Source of the DNA: an uncultured Verrucomicrobiota bacterium
GTDB taxonomy: Bacteria > Verrucomicrobiota > Kiritimatiellia > RFP12 > UBA1067
Direction of reading: 5' to 3'
Length of the DNA: 10,739 nt
Assembly (NCBI GenBank): GCA_937901395.1
Contig: CALCDB010000206.1
Location: 1 to 10,739, forward strand
The notes beneath the pieces were generated by a model that did not search any database, was not told where the DNA came from, and saw nothing but the letters and a program-made list of their open reading frames with translations. Positions 6,466-10,739 of the stretch are shown here, piece after piece. How positions within the stretch are numbered: position 1 is the stretch's first letter; every line of letters begins with the position of its first letter. Position numbers and translations under genes: made by a program.

Positions 6466-6474
6466 ATTATATCA
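6466..6474 (-). promoter_or_regulatory. Extended -10 promoter of the STAS unit
   Basis: TGATATAAT at 6474-6466 on the minus strand, preceded by AATT. Predicted +1 near 6459 and leader about 22 nt with a Shine-Dalgarno at 6451-6446. No -35 hexamer at the usual distance. It starts 3 nt after the TAA stop of the SGNH lipoprotein gene, and any upstream promoter contacts lie within that gene's coding sequence. Confidence 0.68.
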
Positions 6475-6476
6475 AA

Positions 6477-7238
6477 TTATCTTACTACTTTGCGAATAAT
6501 CGGACGCAAAGATTCGGCCCATATCTTATAGCCGTTTTCCGTTGGATGCGTACCATCGCCCAATAACGAACGTGGTATGGTATTGTCTTTGAGCAAAAAC
6601 TTTTCACCGATATCAATAAATACAAACCATTTTCCCGTTTCCGCCTTTGCAGCTTTCGCTATCGCAACTCGCCCGGCATCAACCTTGTTACGCAATGGAC
6701 CATCTGGGTGCGCCTCTCGCGGAAGCATGTTCATCGTTACTATTGTCGCACTGGGGAAAGCATCATGCAAACGTGCCACTACCGTCATCACCCCTTCCGC
6801 AATCTCTTCCGCCGTATTATCCTTCGCATTAGGCGTCTCCATCGTATTGTTGGTTCCTATCATCAACACTACTAACTTCGGTGCGAGGCCATTTAATTCT
6901 CCGTGATCAAATCTCCATAACACATTTTGTATGCGATCCCACCCGAAGCCGATGTTAAGCGTTCTATATTCACCAAAGTATTGTTTCCAACACCTCGATG
7001 CATCGTCGCCTCCGATTGATTTGCGCCCGGCCCAGAAGTGCGTTATCGAATCACCTACGAACAGGATTTCGGGCTCCATCTCCGCGCCTTCCTTTAGTAT
7101 TCGCTCATGCCTCCCGTACCAATCATAACTATCGCGCTCTAAACGAGGCGCCGGTACTAACGCCGTATTTACTCTCGTCGAAGCGCAACCGCTAATGATT
7201 GTCGCAAACGCGACCAAAAGCAAGCTACGGGCTCTCAC
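6477..7238 (-). CDS. SGNH/GDSL esterase lipoprotein
   Basis: 253-residue esterase of the platelet-activating-factor acetylhydrolase-like SGNH group. A lipoprotein signal peptide ends at the lipobox IISGC with C18, so the enzyme should be lipid-anchored and exported. Motifs: LFVGDSITHFW (59-69) with nucleophile S64; LNIGFGWDRIQNVLWRF (94-110) as block II; MIGTNN (126-131) with N130; DGTHP (228-232) with D228 and H231. Triad complete. The start is GTG at 7238, whose GTGA overlaps the beta-galactosidase stop; GAGG at 7249-7246 gives a good ribosome site. Coupling to a beta-galactosidase suggests removal of acyl groups from galactose-containing glycans, but that is inference from context. Confidence 0.92.
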   Translation of the reverse strand: MRARSLLLVAFATIISGCASTRVNTALVPAPRLERDSYDWYGRHERILKEGAEMEPEILFVGDSITHFWAGRKSIGGDDASRCWKQYFGEYRTLNIGFGWDRIQNVLWRFDHGELNGLAPKLVVLMIGTNNTMETPNAKDNTAEEIAEGVMTVVARLHDAFPSATIVTMNMLPREAHPDGPLRNKVDAGRVAIAKAAKAETGKWFVFIDIGEKFLLKDNTIPRSLLGDGTHPTENGYKIWAESLRPIIRKVVR

Positions 7239-10200
7239 TTAATTACCTCGATTTCCGCCATGGAAGCATAATCATTGCCATAATGATTATTCAACGCCGT
7301 GAACCTATAGTACTTGACCTTGACTGGCGCCTTGAAATGAATCTCCTGGCCCTTCTCGCTGTTCTCAAGCGCTCCAGATGCCTGCATCGACCAATTCTTA
7401 CCGTCAACCGAAGTTTCGACGGTATATTGCTTCACTCGCCCATTTACACCGCCATTGCGCCTACCCCAAACCTTAAGCCCCTTGATGGCCTCTTCCTTCG
7501 CAAGTTCGATTGCTACTGAATGCGGAAAGTTCCCCATCGTAACTCCATATTGCGTATGCCAAATCGTATTCAAATCGCCATCAATGAGATGCTCTGGTTC
7601 GCCTTCGCCTGGCTCGCGGCTTGAGCAAGTGAATACCTTCGCTCCACCGACCAATGTGCGCTCTGGAAGTTCTGGTAATTCGACTTCCTTCATCACGCGC
7701 GGAGTAAGCGCATCATCTTCTACCGACAATGTAAAGGCAAGCACGTAATCGCTATCGGTGCGGATGATATCGCGCTCCATCGGTCCTGGGCCACAGCTCG
7801 CACCGCCTAAACCACGTGTGGCGGCGTATAAACCGACATGGGTCTTATCCGATTTCGGCAACTCCGTTGGATGCACATATTCAAGCAGCTCGCGGCTCGT
7901 ATACGGATTCACCTCAAAGGCAAATGGATTGCCCAAGGTTCTAACCGTAAGACCGCCGACCTTAAAGCCATACACCTCTTCGCGATTCCCGCAATTCTCA
8001 TTACGCGCATACGGGAAGAAGAACCCCTCCGCCGAATCATTCCACTTGCCGATGAATGCGCCCGACTTGCGATCCGCATAATTCTCAAACGGACCACGCC
8101 CCAACCACTCTACCTTTGCGTCCTTTTCGTCCATCATCCACGCGAATCCAATCCGTGCAAGCTCCATCTTCGGGCCTATCGGACGAATCTTCGCCACGCA
8201 CGCAACAGATCCATCTTCGCACACCGTCCAGCGCGAAGCGACCATGAACGAAACTGGCCGCAAATTTTCATCTATCTCCTTAATTTTGATCTTCGGTCCT
8301 CCAAAACCATCCATCCGCTCGAACTTACTTCCCTTCCATTCCACCAATGTCGTAAACGAGCCATCCTTAACCGCCGAGATATCCTTGACCGTCGCTTCCA
8401 TATTGTTGAATCCCTGCTCCAACCACTTTCCTCCTAATCCTACTTCGTTTGAAGAAGGCGTACGGAATGAGTTCAACTTAAAATATGCCTTAAGTAACTC
8501 TTTGTTATTCCGCTGAATTGAATATGGCATACCCGTCTTTTTGCAGAACTTTATTACGACCTTACCGGTATCGAATGTAATTGACTTGTCGTCTTCTTCA
8601 ACTTGAGCCATCCCAGTTTTAAGTTCTGGTTCTAATGCCTTAGCCGGAAAATCGATTTGATCTGAAGCTACGCACTTCCCGTCCTTGATGAAAGTAATTC
8701 GAAGTGCCCTTACCGCTCCATCTTTCGTAAACTTCGGCATCGCAAATGTCATTTCCGATTGCGGCTTTAATTTCTCGACGAAGAATTCGCCCTTTGAAAC
8801 CGACTCGCCATCAACAATCGCCTCCCAAATGCACTTCACATCTTTGGAATCAATGAAATAATTCTTATTGCGAATGATGATGTTGCTAAAATCATCGCTC
8901 GCCTTGGCCGTCCAGTTTTGATAAACATGCTTGATCTCATAATATCCTGGCTCAACCATGCGATCCGAAAGCACGCATCCATTCATCACGAATTGTCCAT
9001 CATTCGGAATGTCTCCGTGATCTCCGCCAAAGGCGATTATCCGAACCCCATTCTTATCCATGTAAAGCCCTTGATCGACCCAATCCCAGATAGTCGCCCC
9101 GAGAATGACATCAGAACTCTCAATCGCATCTTGATAATCTTTCAGATTCCCCATCGCATTAATCATATTATGCGCATACTCCGAAATATAGAATGGTTTC
9201 TTGGCATTCTTGTCCGCCGCCTTGTTCCAACACCACGCGACTGCCGGATATTGGCACCCTTCCATATCCGCAACCGACCAATCGCGTTCATAGTGCGTCG
9301 GACGGCTCTTGTCTCTCGCCTTCACCCACTTTTCAACCGCAACGAAATTCTCACCAGGGCCAGCCTCGTTCCCATAGCTCCAAATGACTACGGATGGATG
9401 ATTCTTATTGCGCTCTATCATCGAGCGGTTTCTATCCACCGTCGCCTTCTGCCAGTTCTTCTGATGTGACAACGATTGTTCGCCATATCCATATCCATGC
9501 GATTCGACATTCGCCTCGTCCACGAGATATATGCCGTTCACATCGCAAAGATAATACCAATAATCGTCCTGCGGATAATGCGCATTGCGCACACAATTAC
9601 AATTCGCCCCCTTGAGTTGCTCGATATCTTGCTCGTGACGGCTCTTTGGAACATAATGACCGAACATAGGATCGCTCTCGTGTCGATTCGCGCCCTTCAG
9701 TTTAATCGCCTTGCCATTTAGATAATAGCGCCCGTTCTTAATCTCGCTGACTCTAAAACCGAAGACGGTGGAAACATATTCGCTTCCATTGCCGATCACG
9801 ACCTTGTAACAGTTCGGCTCTTCCGCGCTCCAAAGCTTTGGCGAATTTATGATAATCGACTTATCGTTCGATCGCTTGACGAGATTGCCGCTCCAATCAT
9901 AAAGCGCTATCGATACATTTCCCTCGACCTCTACATCCATTCGCCACTTGCCTGCGAAATCGCCTTCGCTCACTGGTCTCGCCGTCACGAAGAAGTCTTT
10001 AATGCGCTCCTTCGGACGCGCCAAAATCCATGTCCGCCGAAAGATGCCGGAAAGGCGGAACATATCTTGGTCTTCAAGATAACTGCCGTCGGAATAACGA
10101 TACACCTCCAAGGCGACCGTGTTCTTGCCGCTCTTCAAGAACTTGGTCACATTGAATTCGGCCGGCGAACGGCTGTCTTTCGAGAAGCCAACATATTCTC

Positions 10201-10426
10201 CGTTGACCCACAGGCGGAAGAACGACTCGACGCCGTCGAACTGAAGGATCATCTCGTCGCCGATCCAGTCCGCCGGAATCTCAAAGTCACGACGATAGGA
10301 TCCGACCGGATTGTCCTCGGATCCGAACGTCCTCGCGGTTGAGAAGAAATTCGGCAGCACCTTTACCGTGACGGTTGTGAACGCGGGCAAAGCGACGCTG
10401 ACCGCAAGAAAAGCGGCAGACAGCAA
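7235..10426 (-). CDS. GH2 beta-galactosidase with C-terminal F5/8 (CBM32-like) domain, 5'-truncated
   Basis: Glycoside hydrolase family 2 enzyme of the LacZ type, hydrolysing terminal beta-galactosides. With the 10426 ATG the frame has 1063 codons. Residues 37-135 match the second half of the GH2 sugar-binding jelly roll (EDNPVGSYRRDF, 37-48; SDGSYLEDQDMFRLSGIFR, 112-130). The TIM barrel follows with acid/base E354 in WSYGNEAGPG (349-358) and nucleophile E416 in YISEYAH (413-419). A LacZ small-chain domain spans roughly 600-905, and a discoidin-like carbohydrate-binding domain about 925-1063. Homology stops at residue 37 (about 10318): some 110 residues expected at the N-terminus, including the region of the E. 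coli LacZ Asn102 site and any true signal peptide, are missing. Residues 1-36 are antisense to an Ig-like fragment and no Shine-Dalgarno precedes the ATG, so this start is probably spurious. Confidence 0.9.
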   Translation of the reverse strand: MLSAAFLAVSVALPAFTTVTVKVLPNFFSTARTFGSEDNPVGSYRRDFEIPADWIGDEMILQFDGVESFFRLWVNGEYVGFSKDSRSPAEFNVTKFLKSGKNTVALEVYRYSDGSYLEDQDMFRLSGIFRRTWILARPKERIKDFFVTARPVSEGDFAGKWRMDVEVEGNVSIALYDWSGNLVKRSNDKSIIINSPKLWSAEEPNCYKVVIGNGSEYVSTVFGFRVSEIKNGRYYLNGKAIKLKGANRHESDPMFGHYVPKSRHEQDIEQLKGANCNCVRNAHYPQDDYWYYLCDVNGIYLVDEANVESHGYGYGEQSLSHQKNWQKATVDRNRSMIERNKNHPSVVIWSYGNEAGPGENFVAVEKWVKARDKSRPTHYERDWSVADMEGCQYPAVAWCWNKAADKNAKKPFYISEYAHNMINAMGNLKDYQDAIESSDVILGATIWDWVDQGLYMDKNGVRIIAFGGDHGDIPNDGQFVMNGCVLSDRMVEPGYYEIKHVYQNWTAKASDDFSNIIIRNKNYFIDSKDVKCIWEAIVDGESVSKGEFFVEKLKPQSEMTFAMPKFTKDGAVRALRITFIKDGKCVASDQIDFPAKALEPELKTGMAQVEEDDKSITFDTGKVVIKFCKKTGMPYSIQRNNKELLKAYFKLNSFRTPSSNEVGLGGKWLEQGFNNMEATVKDISAVKDGSFTTLVEWKGSKFERMDGFGGPKIKIKEIDENLRPVSFMVASRWTVCEDGSVACVAKIRPIGPKMELARIGFAWMMDEKDAKVEWLGRGPFENYADRKSGAFIGKWNDSAEGFFFPYARNENCGNREEVYGFKVGGLTVRTLGNPFAFEVNPYTSRELLEYVHPTELPKSDKTHVGLYAATRGLGGASCGPGPMERDIIRTDSDYVLAFTLSVEDDALTPRVMKEVELPELPERTLVGGAKVFTCSSREPGEGEPEHLIDGDLNTIWHTQYGVTMGNFPHSVAIELAKEEAIKGLKVWGRRNGGVNGRVKQYTVETSVDGKNWSMQASGALENSEKGQEIHFKAPVKVKYYRFTALNNHYGNDYASMAEIEVIK

Positions 10427-10472
10427 CTATGAAGCTAACAGTCAAAGCAAGTTCAATCAGAACCACGCTTGA
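10299..10472 (+). pseudogene. Fragment of a bacterial Ig-like (Big-type) domain
   Basis: The plus-strand frame is open from 10299 to the TGA at 10470-10472. From about 10317 it encodes SDPNVLAVEKKFG followed by a strand and NAGKATLTARKAADSNYEA (10374-10430). The pattern 'hydrophobic-GxATLTAxxAxDSNYxA' is the classic last strands of bacterial Ig-like domains found as repeats in surface adhesins and secreted proteins. Only part of one domain is present, with no start site, and after NYEA the sequence no longer fits the family. It overlaps, on the opposite strand, the part of the beta-galactosidase frame that lacks homology. I take it as a displaced or chimeric gene fragment, not a working gene. 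Confidence 0.5.
10316..10324. other. Junction between beta-galactosidase and unrelated sequence, at a GGATCC site
   Basis: Left of about 10318 the minus strand is conserved LacZ; right of about 10317 the plus strand is Ig-like coding sequence. The changeover falls on GGATCC at 10319-10324 (a BamHI and Sau3AI/MboI recognition site). A second GGATCC lies at 10298-10303, inside genuine LacZ code (Gly-Ser of VGSYRR), so GGATCCGA/GGATCCTA-type short homology is available nearby. This may be a cloning, amplification or assembly chimera, or a real rearrangement through microhomology. Confidence 0.55.
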
Positions 10473-10566
10473 TGCAACGAAACTCAAGAAGGCTTTCCCA
10501 GACATTCCTTACGATGACTATATGAAGACATCAACGGTTAAGGAGAGCTTACAGATAACCCTATAA
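10429..10566 (+). CDS. Unrecognised 45-codon ORF, possibly a gene remnant
   Basis: The plus strand has an ATG at 10429 and TAA at 10564-10566, giving a 45-residue basic, soluble product that contains LKKAFPDIPYDDYMKTST (residues 19-36). Amino-acid composition and absence of rare repeats look coding-like, but I do not recognise the family. No Shine-Dalgarno precedes the ATG; the frame differs by one from the Ig-like fragment that it partly overlaps, so it may be the frameshifted continuation of another gene or a separate piece. Its stop codon overlaps a TATAAT (10562-10567). Treat as hypothetical and possibly broken. Confidence 0.25.
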   Translation: MKLTVKASSIRTTLDATKLKKAFPDIPYDDYMKTSTVKESLQITL

Positions 10567-10578
10567 TATATTAATAAT

Positions 10579-10639
10579 GAGGGCAGAGAACTATTACAGA
10601 AATAACATTAAAACAACCTGTATACAGTTTTCTGCTCTC
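10579..10639 (+). repeat. Imperfect inverted repeat / RNA hairpin, possible terminator
   Basis: Arm 10579-10592 (GAGGGCAGAGAACT) pairs over 14 positions with 10626-10639 (AGTTTTCTGCTCTC) if two G-U pairs are allowed. After a small internal loop, TACAG (10595-10599) pairs with CTGTA (10618-10622), leaving an 18-nt loop. A run of five T (10643-10647) follows three bases after the stem, as in a weak plus-strand intrinsic terminator. It could equally be one end of a mobile element. It lies between two coding fragments on the plus strand. Confidence 0.45.
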
Positions 10640-10658
10640 TCATTTTTCAACTATTTAA

Positions 10659-10739
10659 TACTTAATAATTATGACAACAAATCTTGTTGACACGTTTGAT
10701 AAAGCACTATTAAGAAGGCTGGATGCCAAAATTTCCTTT
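10659..10739 (+). pseudogene. AAA+ ATPase fragment (sensor-1 region), runs off right edge
   Basis: After an in-frame TAA at 10656-10658 the plus strand reads YLIIMTTNLVDTFDKALLRR (10659-10718) and then LDAKISF to the window edge. This is the beta4/sensor-1 strand with the TTN triplet, followed by the '(D/K)ALLRR(L/F)D' box 7 region of AAA+ ATPases. The Walker A and B motifs that should precede it are absent upstream in all three frames. An ATG at 10671 could start a protein, but it falls inside strand beta4, so a functional gene starting there is unlikely. AT-rich compared with the rest of the window. Only 27 codons are visible, so the call rests on motif recognition. Confidence 0.5.

Noticed and set aside
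2686..6480. Intrinsic terminators between the minus-strand units
   Set aside because: The junctions are only 16-43 nt and filled by promoters and ribosome sites; no GC-rich stem followed by a T run is visible.
7455..10342. Many long plus-strand open frames opposite the beta-galactosidase
   Set aside because: They are shadows of a gene with strongly conserved GH2 motifs on the minus strand, and their translations are Arg/Pro/His-rich without domain features.
10319..10426. Apparent N-terminal signal peptide of the beta-galactosidase (MLSAAFLAVSVALPAF)
   Set aside because: These codons are the antisense of an Ig-like domain on the plus strand, no Shine-Dalgarno precedes the ATG, and about 110 conserved LacZ residues are missing between it and the homologous part.
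10577..10690. 37-codon plus-strand ORF starting with ATG at 10577
   Set aside because: It runs through both arms of the hairpin and out of frame through the AAA+ fragment, has no ribosome site and no recognisable features.
1..10739. CRISPR array, tRNA or rRNA genes, transposase or integrase
   Set aside because: No regularly spaced direct repeats, no cloverleaf-like or rRNA-like segments, and no recognisable recombinase frame were found.

Overview
The window reads as a bacterial chromosome segment with moderate GC. Everything from position 1 to about 10318 lies on the minus strand and is tightly packed. The gene content points, without proof, to an uncultured anaerobe of the PVC superphylum (Kiritimatiellae or Verrucomicrobia type) from a gut or similar habitat: a secreted-type GH2 beta-galactosidase with a C-terminal F5/8 (CBM32-like) domain, two SGNH esterases (one a lipoprotein), an XRE-cupin regulator, a MATE transporter with an ATPase-like tail, and an SpoIIAA/SpoIIAB-like pair. 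The taxonomic guess is inference from family resemblance only.

Layout, in transcription order (right to left). (1) 10426-6477: a 5'-truncated beta-galactosidase whose stop overlaps the GTG start of an SGNH lipoprotein esterase (GTGA). (2) 6474-4645: a promoter, then STAS protein, GHKL serine-kinase-like protein, monotopic phosphoglycosyl transferase and COG2236-type phosphoribosyltransferase, joined by short gaps or overlaps. (3) 4647-2721: a promoter, a small 85-residue acidic helical protein, and a MATE flippase with a degenerate GHKL-like tail. (4) 2723-330: a promoter, an XRE-cupin regulator, a two-domain SGNH hydrolase and a TerB-DnaJ (DjlA-like) co-chaperone. (5) 322-1: a promoter and tyrS, which runs off the left edge.

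Four transcription units start at the same 9-base element, TGATATAAT (a perfect extended -10 box), and none has a recognisable -35 box. Two of these elements contain the TGA stop codon of the preceding gene. The tyrS element lies so close to its ATG that the mRNA should be leaderless. No intrinsic terminators are visible between the minus-strand units.

The most interesting biology is units 2 and 3. A partner-switch style STAS/kinase pair is encoded with the enzyme type that starts glycan assembly on undecaprenyl phosphate. Next to it is a MATE-superfamily transporter carrying a second, apparently inactive, GHKL-like domain. This suggests, as a hypothesis, an envelope glycan or lipid-linked sugar export module under partner-switch control.

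The right end (about 10318-10739) is different. The beta-galactosidase loses homology exactly at a GGATCC site. Beyond it the plus strand carries pieces of unrelated coding sequence: a bacterial Ig-like domain fragment, a 45-codon ORF, an imperfect hairpin and the sensor-1 region of an AAA+ ATPase, the last part AT-rich. This is either a rearranged locus or a chimeric join made during cloning, amplification or assembly, and it should be checked before the beta-galactosidase is treated as a natural truncated gene.
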